A DNA stretch of 64,000 nt, taken from NCBI RefSeq assembly GCF_963678635.1, contig NC_087071.1, forward strand, positions 14,018,210-14,082,209. The letters are read 5' to 3'. The position numbers and the translations under genes were made by a program. The DNA is from Symsagittifera roscoffensis. Taxonomy: Eukaryota > Xenacoelomorpha > Acoela > Convolutidae. The notes beneath the pieces were generated by a model. The model made no database searches, was not told the origin of the DNA, and saw only the letters and a program-made list of their open reading frames with translations. The first letter of the stretch is position 1, and each line of letters opens with the position of its first letter. Shown here in pieces: positions 33,450-46,518 of the stretch.

Positions 33450-34225
33450 AGAATTTAGAAAAAGGATTCCGTCTTGGGTGTATAATTAGTCTATTTATTT
33501 CAAATGTATTTTGATTTTGACTAATATTTCTTAGTCGATTTAAGTGTTGTTGCTAGGTGGGATACAAATTATATGTTGGTTCACTCAAAGGTGCTTGTCC
33601 ATGGACTGGTTCTAATGGTTCTGATAAACGTGCGTGTCGTTCTTCAAAAGTGTATGGGTTATCTTGAAAAAAATGCGTGTTGATGTTTGGGGATTTTGGG
33701 TGGTTGTAGGTGTTACCGGACTTTCTTGGGAAGATGGTGGTGGGGGCTGTTTTTGTGGTGGTTGATTAGCAATTTTGAAAATGTGTTCGAGCGATTATTT
33801 TTTTACAAATTATGTTTGATATAGTATTCTTCAATAAAAAGAATTAAAAGAATAGTTGCTGGGGCAAATGTGACTACTGCCTTTTTTATACATTTGCGCA
33901 TTATCATGATTAGGGATGTCAAGAATGTGAGGAAAATTATGAATAAAAGAAAAATATATTTTCAATTGAAAATAGTTCGTATCATTTAAATAGATTTTGA
34001 GTTATCGTACCTGTGAATGCGGTCAAGGATTTGGGAAAGTTGGAGATATATTTCAAATAGGGAAAAGAAAGATAGAAAAAAATTGCAAAAAAATATCAAA
34101 AGGATTTTTAGTGTTTCGAAAGTTTCAATAAAAAATATTAGCAAAACTTTAAATAGAATGGAAAATATTATGAAAAGTTTTATGAAAATTTGTTTGAGAG
34201 TATCGACTGTTAAAGAAAGAAGCAT
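33450..34225 (-). pseudogene. Hydrophobic and Pro-rich remnant
   Basis: A frame at 34225-33986 gives 79 residues that are mostly Phe, Leu and Ile (IIFSILFKVLLIFF), compatible with one or two membrane segments. AT-rich DNA gives such translations by chance, so this is weak. Broken Pro/Gln-rich frames follow at about 33.6-33.8 kb. Confidence 0.3.
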
Positions 34226-34917
34226 TTAAGAAATGATTCGTTGCGTCGAATTTTTTTAAAACTTTTGAGGCGATTTTCAAGTGTGGTCGGATTATTTATT
34301 GATGTTTTGACAAGTGGGTTGAGTTTTTTCAAAAATTGTTAGGGGCTTATTTTATGGTGCACGGGAGGACTTCTTAATCTTGTTTTTATTTGTCGGATAA
34401 TTTGGAGTAATTTTGAGATATTTCTTCTTCAGGCCAAATGATCATAGTCCTATTTATTTTAGGCTAATTTGCCATTTTTGGTTGTGGTTTTTTGAGGTCT
34501 AAGTTAGGAAAATATTGTTGATCTTTGCATTATTTGATAAGGGAGGGCTGTAATATTGAAGTGGTGTTTATTTTAGTTGTCATGTTATAGCAAGGTGCTC
34601 ATTTTTGACCTGGAGGTTATAAAGATATAGTTATAGATATGCCTCGAGAGTGATATCTGTCGGCTAATGAGTTTGTGTTAGAGATATTGAAGGTGACGAA
34701 TTTGAGTGAATCCTATTGGCTGAATTTGACCTAGAATTTATCAAGTGTGTTTTAGCATGTTATTATGAAAATATAAAAATTTAAAATGATTGAAAAGGAT
34801 ATAATTTATGAATTTGAGATTAAAGTTGTTGTTGAAATTCAACTTTCTTTAATATTTTAGGTTGCGGGATGAATGTTTTGTAATTTTTACGTAGCTGACT
34901 TCTGAGTCGTGATGATT
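34226..34917. other. Pol-env spacer
   Basis: AT-rich with no supportable coding frame. It separates the end of integrase from the downstream frames of the env-bearing element. A spliced env mRNA would need an acceptor here; several AG sites exist but none stands out. Confidence 0.35.
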
Positions 34918-36300
34918 CTATATGTTCTGGTTTTTCTTTTTGAGCTTGTGCCAAGATTTTTCTGTCATTTTTATATTTTTTCTCTCTTTTTGATTCATTT
35001 TTTGTTCTATGATTTTGGCTGCTTGAGGAGTTACATTTTGTGCAATGATTTGCTTTTTGTTGCTTTTATCATAAGCTGTTTGATTTTGTTCTGTTTGTGT
35101 ATTGGTTAGAACGTCTTTTAAACCTGTGAAAGAATATAATTGAGTTAATTTGCGTAGTACGTGTTCTTTCGGGTAATAAGGTAATAACTTGTTACGATGT
35201 TGAACAATTTCTTTTTTAGTAGTATCAGTGAGTTTGTATGTTACTTCAGTAGGTTTTTCATTTATTTGGTATGGTCCTTTTCGAAGTGGTTGTAATTTTT
35301 TAGAAATTCCTTTTGGTGTGTTAAAATTTGGTTTTAAAACAAATGTTCCTATTATTAAGTCTGTAGCTGGCATAAAACGTGAATTAATTTGGTTGTTTAG
35401 ATTTTGCTTTTGTAACAATTTCTTTGTTACTTTTTGGTAGATTTCGTTATGTTTTTTATCTCTATTCAAAATCCATTCGGTGTGTGTACTGGACGCTAAT
35501 TTTAGAATTTGTGGATGATGAAAGTGATCTTCATCATGTGTGTATAATGGTAGATTATAACATATTGAATCTTTTTTTGGTTGGCAATGACCTTGTGTGT
35601 TTTTATGAGCATTTGCTGTGAACATAATTGGTTTTCTTGGCTTTTGATTAAAAACCATTTCATATGGTGACATTCCTAAAGTTGTTGTGATTTGTGAATT
35701 GTACGATAAGGAAATAATTTGACGTCGGCTGACCATTCGGTGTATCGTGTATCATTCCCATTAATGATACATCTAAGGTATTCTTGTAAAGAACGGTTCA
35801 TACCTTCGACTAATCCATTTGTCCAAGGTGAATGAGATGTACTTGGTTTGTGTTTAATGTTATATAAAAGACATAATGTTATGATTTCATTAATTATAAA
35901 TTCTGTGCCATTATCTGTGACTAATATTTCGGGTAATCCGAATTTAGCTACCCAATGTTTGTAGAGTGTCGTATATGCCTAATAAAAATAACAATGTGGT
36001 ACAGGGTTGAGTGCTACATAGTGTGTAAATGTGTCAGCAATGACCATAATGTAAGAATTTCCTTCAGAGGATGGGAAAGTTGGTCCTTTTGTGTCAAAAG
36101 AAATTCGATGATTAAAATATAGACTTTGTCCTTTAAAATCTTGTTTTTGTGCTGTCTGCTTTTGATTTGGATAAGGTTTATTTAATTGACATATTATAAA
36201 ATCGTTGCATAATACTTTAATCCAAATTGGGGCATTTGGAAAGTTGAAATTTTGTGTAGAATTTGAATATGTTTTTTTTCTGATTCTTAGTGTCTTTTGG
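34918..36300 (-). pseudogene. Integrase of the env-bearing element
   Basis: The core, at about 36130-35740, shows HRISFDTKGP (first Asp), ILVTDNGTEF (second Asp) and LVEGMNRSLQEYL (Glu), the DDE triad with a TAG near 35980. A frameshift near 35710 joins it to the open frame 35736-34918 (272 residues). That frame has SYNSQITTTLGMSPYEMVF and then a C-terminal domain with PLRKGPYQI (GPY/F module) and a Lys/Gln-rich tail. The triad is complete, but the frame is not. Confidence 0.85.
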
Positions 36301-37599
36301 TATTTTTGAATGAGATATGTTTAATGCTATCAACATCATACTTACAGAGAGACAGGGAATTTTGAATCAGTTAATTGGTATTCTAAATATCTGTGTTTTC
36401 ATTTATACTTGTATTGTTAAATTTTCTGAAATATCGTAGTAGTGTTTTATTTCCTAAGATTGTAGTATCAGCTTTTGCTGGTTTTGTTTTAAATTTGTGC
36501 CATGATTTGAGTTGTCTAATAACAGGTTCAAGGTTCTGGTATTTTTGTATTTGTTGTAGTGTAACTTTTTCTGTCGGTGGTAAAAAATATTTTCGACTTT
36601 TAATTTTGATAGTGGAATTGTTTCGAGTGGGTCATGGAGATCAAAAAAGTTGATTTACTGTTTATTTCTGGTCATTTGTTGGTGGTCCTGATAAATTTAT
36701 TTTATCAGTTAGATTTTCTTTTTATATTAAAGGGAAAGGATCTTTTTTGTGTGGTTGTTCTTTTATTTTCTTTTGTTGAGAATTGTTCTTCATCCAATGT
36801 GAACATGGAATTGGTTTAAATGTGGATGTTCCTAGTAAATCAGCTTCGTAGTGATTGTTTTGACAATCTAGATAAAGCGGGAAGGGTTGTAGATTATTTA
36901 TTTGTGGTTGATCAATGTCGGTTTTTACTGCATATTAGCATTCTAGTCGTGGTGATGTTCCGTCTTTTGCAAGATAAAATTTGATATTTTGTGGTATTTC
37001 AACTGTAGTTTTACGTGTAAGTAGGGCTGTTGGTGTGTTCTTACTTAATGTATCTGGTAATGCAAGATTTTTTACTGATGTCCAAACTATATGTAGGTTT
37101 GCTAATTTCATTAAAATTAATTAAATCTGTAAACTCTATGGTTTCGTTTTGATTTTTGTGGAAAAAGAAATTTAATTGGTTTGTGATCTGTAATTAAAAC
37201 TGTTGGATGTTTCGATGCAAGTATCAGAAATTCGTATTCTGTAAATGTATATATTATAGCTGTACATTCTCTCATGAGGGTAGAGAGTCGTAGACGTAGT
37301 TCGGCTTGCGTAAATAAGCGGGATTTTGCTGATATGAGATTCATCTTATTTGATCCATTATGTTATTGCAATGATGCTGCGCCAATGCCAAAATTTGAAG
37401 CATCGCACATTGCGCAGAGTGGTTGATTCGGATCTGGAATTGTAATTGAAATTTGTTCTGTTAAAAGCTTTTTAATTTTTTCAAATCGTGTTTGATGTTC
37501 GGTAGTCCATTCAAAATTCTTTTGTTGTCGTAGGATGTTATAGAAAGGTTTTAAGTATAGTTGCATTTTGTATACAGACTTGCTTAAGAAATTCAACAT
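36301..37599 (-). pseudogene. RNase H and linker of the env-bearing element
   Basis: Frames 37599-37363 and 37344-37117. LCAMCDASNFGIGAA is the Ty3/gypsy RNase H start with its first Asp. STLMRECTAIIYTFTEYEF and VLITDHKPIKFL supply the Glu and a later Asp. WTTEHQTRFEKIK is the typical RT-RNase H connection. Below 37117 to 36300 the minus strand carries broken linker coding leading to integrase. A stop lies between the two RNase H frames near 37350. Confidence 0.8.
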
Positions 37600-38400
37600 T
37601 CCAAGGAATTCTTGGATTTTATTTTAACTTGTAGGTGGTTGAAGTTTTTGAATTGCGTCGATGCGGGATTTTTTAATGGAGTTATAGTGTTTCTTTCACT
37701 AATGTGTCCAAGAAACTTTACGCGTGTTAGAAATAAATGCGATTTATCCTGTGCTGCTTTCATGTTTTCATTTTGGAGTGTTTGATGATATTGTTCTAAG
37801 ACTAAGAACATTTCATCTTTAGTTTGTGACTGCATGAAAACATCGTCTAAATATGTGATTGCATTTTTCTTAATTATGAGTGGTCTAAAAATTTTACTCA
37901 CAAAAGCTGAAAAAGCTGTTGGTCCTATGGATATTCCATAGAATAGTCTATTGAATTCATATTCTTGATTTCCAATAACGAATTGTGTTATTCGTCGTGA
38001 CTGTTCATCTAGTGGCATTTGACTGTATGCACTATTCATATCTGCGGTTGTGAAATATTTTCCTTTAATTTTTGATAAAATTACTTGATTGGGTTCAATA
38101 GGCCAATTACATTTTGATTCGTCAATTAGTGAATTGAGGTATCTAGCGTCTAAAACTATTTTGAGTGATTCTTCTTTAGCTAGGTTGATAACTGGGTTGA
38201 TAAAGGTTATACCTTTTGGTTGTTCTTCTTTGTTTACGGTAGATATAATTTCGTATTGTTCTAAATACCAAGTAATCAGTTTACTTTATCATGTAAGTGT
38301 AATGGTACTTTGCTTGCTCTTTGTTTTTTGAAAACTGCATCAGGTTTTAAAAGTTAAAGTAATGTTGAATTTGTTTTTCCAACATCAAAATTGCGGGATT
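37593..38400 (-). pseudogene. Reverse transcriptase of the env-bearing element
   Basis: From about 38120 the minus strand reads FTTADMNSAYSQMPL (first catalytic Asp) and then the open frame 38039-37593 with FNRLFYGISIGPTAF, YLDDVFM (Tyr-x-Asp-Asp) and KFLGHIS. These are the Ty3/gypsy RT motifs in order. The N-terminal fingers lie upstream in broken frames to about 38400. The thumb continues into 37599. Confidence 0.9.
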
Positions 38401-38519
38401 TTTCAGCAATAATTTGGCTAGTTTGTTAAATTCGTTTTGTGTTATTTGAGCGTTGAAAATTAAACATCCTTAGAAAATTTTGATGTTCTTCTGTATAGAG
38501 TGATATATTGAATGTTGGT

Positions 38520-39605
38520 TTAAATTAAGGTTTTTTTGTGAAATAGTTTGTTTTTTTTGTCGTAACTGATTATATTATTTATTGATATTTCTTCATCAAG
38601 AATTATTGATTGGCAAATATCTAGTAGTAGTAATATGTTATTGACTCGATATGCTACTTCGTTTGTGGGTGAAGTTGTAGCGTTTGTTTCACAATATCCT
38701 AAGAGTCCTAGAGGTAATGTTATTTGATATGGGGAGTTATTATATACGTGTAATGAGATAATGTCAGAGTTTGAGTTTTTCATATATTTAATGGATGATA
38801 ATGTTATCCGAAAAAATTTATGGATAGGTCTGAATTCGAGGTCTGACACAAAAAGCTGTTGTTTGTTTTGATTTTATCATTTTGATGGACTTATTTGCTT
38901 GAAAAATTTTATACATTTCCTGAAAGTGGTTTCAAGTATTTTCGTTCTTGATTATGAATAGGGTGGAAATTTGAGAAAAATGATGGTTGTTTGTTTAATC
39001 TCTGAAAGAATGTTAAAGCTGTGTTTTTCATTCTTGTTTACTTATATTTTATATGGATTTTACTAATTAAGATGTTTATTGTTGGTATATATTTAGTTAT
39101 AAACGGTATGCCAATGATATTGGGTTTTATATATGTTATGTGGAATGTTTGTTTAAACGGTTTGGTCAAAATTTTGTTTTGTTCCATTGTTCTAGCTGGT
39201 ACAAGGAAATTTTGGATTTTTCCATGATTTACTAGCGTTGATCCTTGTGCTGTTGCTAACTTACTGGCTGTTTTCATAGGTATTAAGTTTGGATGTAATG
39301 TTTTTATCTCATTCCAAGTGGGAATATTAACAATATTTGATTCTGCTCCTGAGTCGATTAAAAAATCTATTTCAAGGTCTGGTGGTTAAAAATTTTAAAT
39401 TTTTTGGGCTTTCTCAGAGAAATGGGATTGTCCAAATTTTTTCTCTTGGTTGTTCTTTTTGTATGTTTTGATAAATATGATTTATACTTGAGCCTTGTAC
39501 TTTGTCTTTTTCATCGGGTTTGGTTACAGTGTTGATTTCATTTACCTCTTGTGTGTTTGGTATATTATTAATAGGTCGAGTATAATAATCATGAAGAAGT
39601 TCCAA
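38520..39605 (-). pseudogene. Protease and connection of the env-bearing element
   Basis: On the minus strand near 39370-39330, FLIDSGAESNIVNIP gives the Asp-Ser-Gly of a retropepsin. The frame continues at 39277-39038 (KTASKLATAQG, then YIKPNIIGIPFI). The frame 38849-38520 then shows DICQSIILDEEISI, a typical protease-RT connection. Frame 39605-39414 lies before the active site and is Asn/Thr-rich. Stops break the region several times. Confidence 0.75.
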
Positions 39606-40332
39606 TTGATTTTTATAAATGTGTAAACTGAAGGGTTGTTCATATATGATGGTTAATAATCAATTTTGACTGATATCATATTTACTGAGATGGTGTTATT
39701 TGTATCACTTTCGCTGTCTGTTGATTCGCAATTGATGTGATTTAATTGTAATTCGGTGTTTCCTGTATCATCGATACCAGGTAGGTCTGAAGTTGATTCT
39801 TCAGTTGTTTGTACTTGGTTATTTGTCTTTGATGCTTAGGTGTGTTACTTCTATATCTATGTTGTGAATTTGGATAGCGGTTATTATTCCTGTGAGGAGG
39901 TTTGGAATATTTTCTTTGTCTATTGTTATTGGTTGAGTTTCGATTTTGTGAGTTGTTTCTTGATCTATTTTGGTAATTATAACTAGATCGTTGATAATTT
40001 GATCGATTTTATGAATTGTTTCTTGATCTGTTGTTTTGATAAAATCGATTTCGATTATTTGAATAACTTCTTTTCCTATTGGTGGAATAATTTCTGTTTC
40101 TATTGTATGATGAGTTTCGTGATCTATCGTTGGAATAGTGTCTATTCCTGGAGTTTAAATGGGAACTGGCTGCAGGAACAAATTCTGTTCTGTTTGAATT
40201 CGATCGTGAATAGTTATTTCGATTTTGATAATCTTGACTATTTGATCGACTATATCAATTTTGTGAGAAATTTCGTGAACTTCTTTGTTCCGGAGATCTA
40301 CCTCTATAACTTGAGTTATATGGTGATTGACT

Positions 40333-40881
40333 TCATGAGTAGTTCGAGTTTCCTGGAAGTGGTTTTCCAGAGCTGTTATTACTGTGTATATTTTTGTTTG
40401 GTATATTTTGATCTTTTTTCATGTACTGAGAGAATGATTTATTTGGATCTTTGTGTTTTTGTGGTTTATTTTGATTGTCTTGCTGTTTTTGTCTACATTC
40501 GGCAATAATGTGTCCGTATCGTCGGCAATAATTACACCATTTCTTAAAAAATTGTTTACCTTTGAAGTTTGGGTTTCTCTCGTATATATCCAAAATTTCA
40601 GTAATTTTTTCAGATAGGTCTACATCTGAGTCTTGAATATTGTTTATATGGGTAGTATTTGTCTCGATTCTGTTAACATATTGTAGCTTGAGATTTTCCG
40701 TTGCTTCAAGTTTCATTGTAATTTCTGCCTGTTCTAGTTTATCGACTAGTTTTCTTAAGTCTATATCAGGTTCTCGAATTGAGGAAGGATGTGATGCTCT
40801 CTTTTTAATAGCTATTTTTCTTAGCTGGGGTGTCACAGTCATCATTAAAATTTCCGTCATTTTCGTGTTTTTTTTAATCAT
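40333..40881 (-). pseudogene. Gag nucleocapsid of the env-bearing element
   Basis: 182 residues with one zinc knuckle, CNYCRRYGHIIAEC (CX2CX4HX4C), followed by an Asn/Gln/Lys-rich tail. The first part is helical (LRKLVDKLEQAEITMKLE). The frame continues in broken, Asn- and Arg-rich repeats toward 39.9 kb. Confidence 0.8.
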
Positions 40882-40923
40882 GTGTATTGAGTGAATATGC
40901 TTTTCGATTTATTTTTTCGATTG

Positions 40924-41442
40924 TTACTGCCAATTGTTTATTGTTTCGTTTGCTAATCTCCGAATTTCATTACATAAAAATCTTTGATGTTGTTTGTTTC
41001 TTTCAGAATCAAACATTTTTGAAAAATCTTGTGTGAATCTTTTCCAATCTGATTTTATGTCTATTGGTAGAACTGAAAACCATTTTTGAGCTGCGCCATC
41101 AAGTTTTGCTTGTATTAACGCTGTGCGTCGATGTATCCAAATTTGGTGAAGTGGTGTGTTAATTGGCTCAGGTCCTATATTTAAAATTGAATTTGCTGTA
41201 ACTGCATTTATAAAATCTTCTACAGAATATTCAGGATCTGTGCCTGTAAATACCATCAATGATTTATTTGATGTGATCGAAGATCCACCCATTAGGTGTA
41301 GATTCATTGTCATTCGTAATGATTCAGCGGCATTTGGTATCCGTGAAAAGTTTGTAAGTTGATTTTTTGTGATTTCATGTTGTTGCAGATAATATGTTAG
41401 CGGTATTTCATTTTGCATTTTTGTTGGTTGGTAAGAATGCAT
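40924..41442 (-). pseudogene. Gag capsid of the env-bearing element
   Basis: 172 residues. FTGTDPEYSVEDFINAV, then RTALIQAKLDGAAQKWFSVLP and WKRFTQDFSKMF form the common Ty3/gypsy capsid pattern (retrotransposon gag). FLCNEIRRLANETINNW ends the frame, and a short gap with a frameshift leads to the nucleocapsid frame. Confidence 0.85.
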
Positions 41443-43600
41443 ATTAGCTGAGTTTTATGGTTGTGCTGGTTGATAAGATTCTATGGTGATTGGATTTTGC
41501 ATCTGGAACGGTTGGTAGCTTTGTATATCAGCTGGGTTTTGTGGGTAAATTTTTACATTCTGAGATGTTTGAGTTTTTAGGGGTTTTTGTGTATGATATT
41601 CTTGGGTATATGGTGCAAAAATATCTGGTTGGAAATAATCATCATCATCGGATGATAAATTGTTTGTATAGTCGGGTGTTTGTTGTTTATTTCTATTTCG
41701 TTGAAAAAAAATGGGTAATTTTCACTACGATCTTGTGGGGGATATGGGTGATCTTGGAAGTTTAATGGGTTTTGTGATGTGTTTGGAAGATTTCAGTTTT
41801 GTGAAAATAAATGATTTTGAGTATTTCTGCGGTGGGGTTGGGTTGTTTGTGATGGATTGACATAATTATAATTGTGTTCCGCAAAATTACTTCTTGTAAA
41901 TGTTTTTCTTGTTTTTGATGGTTATGTCATTGGTCTATGTATTTGATAGTCCATCTGTGAATATTTTGGAGCAACCGAGGGTTTAACCGTGGATTGTAAT
42001 GTTATTTGTGGTAATGTTGGATGTTTGGGTCTTGGTGCTGTGAGATTTGGATGTATTGGTGAAATGCTTTCTTGCGTAGTTGTCGCTATTGTTTCAACTA
42101 GTTCTTCATTTACTACTTGTGATGCTATTTGAATATTTTTTGTGTAAGATTTTGAGATCTATTTAGGTTTTCCTGTTGTATAACAGTTGAATTTAAACTA
42201 TCATTTTGTGTACCAGGTAGGAATGAATTATAGTTTAAAGGTGTTGCATCTATTGTAAGTGGGAATAACTTTACGTAATCTTTGTGGATTGATATTGTAC
42301 TAATTGCTTGACTTGAGATAGATGTCTACTGGAAAGTTTAAAAATAGTGGGTGAGACCATCCAGGGTCCCAAACATAATCTGATTGCTCTGCAATGACCG
42401 TATCATCATTGGTACTTTGAGGTCTAAAGTTTTTTCTTGCTTGTGCAATTAAATCAATTTTATGTGTGAAATAATCGATTATAAACCGCGCTAAAATTTT
42501 TTGTAAATCATAATTAGCATTTTGTGAGACGTCGTTACTGGTAAGATTTTCACGGATTGTGTTTACAAATGCTGAGAATGCGGCAGTTTCATTTCTCACC
42601 TTTGTGTGTTTTGATGATTCGAGTGGTGATGTACTTTGTGTTTTTGTACTTTCTAGTATAGATAAATATCTATATATTATTGCAAAAACTTCGTTGGTGA
42701 ATATTGAGTTCGCTCTTTGTGAATTTTGATGCTGTATGTATTTAATGTATTCTGTGAATACTTTTGAAAAATCATGTCTTTTTCATCTGTTTGGATAACA
42801 TATCTACCATGAAATTTACTTGGTGTATTGAGTTCTATCATGTAATTTACATCTTGTTGTGTTAGGTTACATATTCCTTTTAAATAATGATCAACAGTTT
42901 GTCTTTTGATTTTTTTTCGGGGAATTCTGTTTTACATGGGATGATTCCTTGTTCGAATAGTTTTGCGATTAGATTATTACAAAATTGTGTTTGTCCTCTA
43001 TCATCAGTGAGTAAAGTAATGATAAATGGAAAAAAGGGAGTGTTCGTCTGAACTTTCATCGCTTTGAGTATGGCTCATTTTTATAACTGTGAGTACGTGT
43101 GTTCAATGTGTCTGATTGGTTGATTCCAATTGTATAAGTGTACTGGTTTGTTTTTGTAAATCTTTTTTACTCGTCTTTTTCCTTGTTTTGATGAGTATGA
43201 TGTGGCTTCTGAGTCAGAAAAATATAATTGGTCATGAATTGGGTATTTTTTATTTACTGCTTCTTTCAGTTTATAGAGTGCGTCTAAATTACTGGTTCTG
43301 ATTCGGAGACTGCGTTTCTTTTCTTTGAAAGTCTTTTTCGTGTAATCTGTCTTTGTTTACTTATAATTTTTCTTTTTATTGTTTGTCGTTTTGTTCGAAT
43401 GTAGCCAATTGTTTGTGTATGTGGGATAATTACGAGATCATTTTTTTTATTGTTTTTTGCACAGTTGTGTAATACGATTGTTTGTTTATTGCCTAAATTT
43501 TTTGTGACATAAGGTTTAGGACGAAAGGATGCAAGGATTTTATTAGTGATTTTAATATCCTAGACTGTTAGTCCTTACGATTTTTTGATTAGCCTAATTC
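41443..43600 (-). pseudogene. Gag N-terminal region of the env-bearing element
   Basis: Broken minus-strand frames include LASFRPKPYVTKNLGNKQTI near 43.5 kb, LTDDRGQTQFCNNLIAKLFE near 42.98 kb and the open frame 42599-42300 (AFSAFVNTIRENL, then LQKILARFIIDYF and YVWDPGWSHPLFL). The order fits a long N-terminal Gag or matrix-like segment before the capsid. Between 42.2 and 41.5 kb the translation is Asn/Thr/Pro-rich and broken. No named domain. Confidence 0.5.
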
Positions 43601-46014
43601 GGGTCTTTTATGTAGGGTTGGAGAGAAAAGTGTATATCGATTGCTAAGAATGATTGTTACTTTCTCGTGGCTATTCTAAGTTAGGGTGTTAACTTACTTT
43701 ATCTTACTTAGGGGTAATGATTGTGTTCAAGGGTTGGAGAATAGTAAATCGATCCACAAGGTTCAGGTATAATTAGAATGCAAGTAGTTCGTTAGATACT
43801 ATTTTAATTTTACTAAATTTAAGATTTATCTTGGGTCATATAAGAGGAGGTGTCAAGTGAAGGATAAATAACCGAAGTTCTTCACTGTTTAATCTAGTTA
43901 GATTGGTTAGAGTGATTGAAAAATTTCTATTAGTCCTAGGTCTTTTGATAGGGTTGGATAGTGAATCGACGTTTGAGGTCGCTAGACACTTGTTAAGTGG
44001 GCAGGGGAGAACAAAAATGTTCTATTTGATCCAATGACAAGCGTTGATGATCAGAATAAGAAGTTTTAATACAAAATGTATGAATGTAGAAATGTAATTG
44101 AGATCCAAGTGAAGCCTTGATGATCTAATTTTGAAATTAAATGAAATCAAGTTAAGTGAGGGTAAAATTTAGGATAAGCCTTTTTAAATATTTTAAAGTT
44201 TATTTTAATGAAAAGGTTTTTGTTTTTTATGATATTAGTGGGTTTATGATTTCTGATATGTTTAGGTGATGAAGCTGGAGATGACAAGATGATTTATGTT
44301 TACTAATAAATTATGATCATTTTGTAATAATTTTTATTTTTGTTTTAATAAATTTATTTTTCAGATGTCTCTTTCGAATTTACTGCAGATTTGAGGAGAA
44401 CGATTTGAGATGTTTTTATCAGTAGTTATTGTACAATAATAAGCTTTGTTTAGCGCCTGAAATAATCATTGAAGATTTTCTTCAAGGATTTTATGTTTGC
44501 AAATGAAATTCTAAATTCATTGCTAGTAAGATTCTAAATATAAAAGTTTGTGTTGGCTTTTGCCGTACGACCATGAAACTAAATGGTAAGTTTCTATGTA
44601 GTCGTAGATCGTCTCTTGTCCGAGGTCTTCTTCCAATACCGGGTAGTTCTAGTATTGTACGGAATAGCGGCTCTGATCTATTGAGTCGTAGAGACATTTC
44701 AATTAAATTAATATCGTGTAACATTTTGAAATTGTTTTGTCTAAATCTAATCTAGTTAGTTATAAGCTAATTTTTAATTAAGGTCTAATTTGAGACTTAT
44801 AGTCGCACCAGATGAGTTATGTCCGATTGCTTAACTCATAGAGTAACTTCGGATAGGGTTCACCGTCTGCTCGTCACGCTATCTTATTTTCGGCCGGATA
44901 GATTCGTGCAACTTCTTAGTCTAATACCGATCCTAATCTTACTCTTATATCTACTAGTCTCAGGGTGTTTTACTAGTCTCTGCTAGGCTCAATAGATCTA
45001 GAGTATACTGGCTTATTGCGATTGCTAAAGTTCTCTTGGAGAGGTAACTAATTTCTAAGTTAAATTCAAATCTCTCTGGTGCTGAAATTACAAGTAAGTG
45101 GTTTGATAGTTAGATGGATCATGATTGGTTAATATTAAATAATTTATAGTGATAAAATATCCAATTTATAACCAAGAATAAAATATAGTTTAGATCAGAT
45201 TCCATCACTCAGTCGGATTCTAAAAGATGTTTTAAAGCTGGCTTTAAAAGCACGCAGATGAAAACAGTTAAACAATTAAGCTAAAGTACTCTGTCAGCTG
45301 TAACAACGAAATGAAAGGTGTGTGGTTTTTTTTGGCGCGACACAGTTTTTTTGGCTGACTTTTGGATCAATGAGAGACCCCGATCAAAAACCCATAGTTC
45401 TGCTTGTCGAATTTCTGAAATGAACAAGTTAAAATTTTGCCATTTTGTGCTTCCAAATGACATGTTTGTTGTGCAATAGTGACAAAAAATGTGGAGGATG
45501 CAACAAAAGTGAAGAGTTGTAACAAGTGAAAAATGTGATCAAGTTGACACTGAAATGATTATTTGTTATTTTTGTTCCAATTCATGTGTGATATCTAGCA
45601 AAATGTTACAGAAAACTTTAGTGTAAAGTCAGTTTCTTGTGAAGTTAAATGTCATAGTGGTTCTATAAACTGCCGCCAATTTACAGAGTTTTGGGGGTCC
45701 AATGTTAACGCTGAAAGCTAAGTTTTCTATCCTGGGTTAAAGATCTATCTAGAAAACCGTTTGAGGTTTTTTATTAAATCGAGATCTTGATCAAATCCTG
45801 ACGTGAATTTTTTTTTTTTCAATAGTGAACATATGACATCACAGTTATCGTCTGCTGATCGATATTTTTTTCCTAACAATTGAGAACAGAAACATAAGTG
45901 CGGCTCCGTTTTGAACGCATATTTATTTTTCCTTCAATTTTAATTTCTTCGGAAATGGCCGTTTTTTATTGCAAAATCAACAATTGAGTTTTCAAGAATC
46001 AAGATCGACTTTAG
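43601..46014. other. Spacer, probably including the 5' LTR or leader of the env-bearing element
   Basis: No supportable gene. The first kilobase is AT-rich with GGTTGG-type repeats (43610-43760, 43940). A TGGTGCGAC-like run on the minus strand near 44817 could be a primer site, but no LTR pair confirms it. Frames at 44491-44755 on the two strands overlap and neither has a recognised domain. Confidence 0.35.
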
Positions 46015-46518
46015 GGAACTTGTATTGTTGATAATTTCCGTTACGATGAGGAGCAAACAGCGAGCTGTATGATCGAATCAAAAAAGAGAATTTTGCAGCC
46101 CAGGTCGTTCCTGGACTTGGATGAGTCCCGATTGCAAACAGTGGGAATCCCAACCGCCGTTGCTGTTGAGATCAAAAAAGAAGCGCAAATTTTTCGAGAA
46201 CAGCAATCAAAAGCGTCCTTCTCATTGGTCACTCCGAAAGCCACCGGTACACCTGTTTTGAGTGAAAATTCAAACCACCTAACTCTCGAAGACACTTTTG
46301 ACCATTGACGAGCGAAAAGAATTTGCCGAAAGTTTGAGTTTTACAAACTGAAACATAAAACTAAGTTGGGAAACATTGTCTTCAATGAATTGAAAAAGGT
46401 ACTGAGCGCTGATTTTCGAAATTATCCAATCATTTTGTTCATTCAACTTTTAAGAGATTCAACTCTAGTGACATGGTTTGAGGCCGTTAACAGCTCAAAT
46501 GTTTTAACGCTCAGCTAG
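46015..46518 (+). pseudogene. Degenerate coding segment, unrecognised
   Basis: One phase stays open from 46015 to 46518 except for a single TGA at 46306-46308. The part from the ATG at 46069 has 79 residues (MIESKKRILQPRSFLDLDE, then a helix VEIKKEAQIFREQQSK). After the TGA it continues with FEFYKLKHKTKLGN and FRNYPIIFLIQLLRD. Base composition is balanced compared with the AT-rich flanks, which suggests real coding. It may be an old gene or transposon fragment. No family recognised. Confidence 0.4.

Larger units (their letters stand above)
28455..43600 (-). mobile_element. Env-bearing Ty3/gypsy-like element, decayed
   Basis: Minus-strand order from high to low coordinates: gag leader, capsid, zinc knuckle, protease, RT, RNase H, integrase, a hydrophobic frame, a Ser/Thr/Pro-rich frame, an env-like glycoprotein and a post-env frame. 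All are AT-rich in codon use and broken by stops and frameshifts. A purine-rich run on the minus strand (plus 28460-28482) fits a polypurine tract next to a 3' LTR. LTR ends and target duplication were not found, so both limits are approximate. Confidence 0.8.

Noticed and set aside
44817-44835. Primer-binding site of the env-bearing element
   Set aside because: TGGTGCGAC is suggestive, but no LTR end or second LTR supports it.
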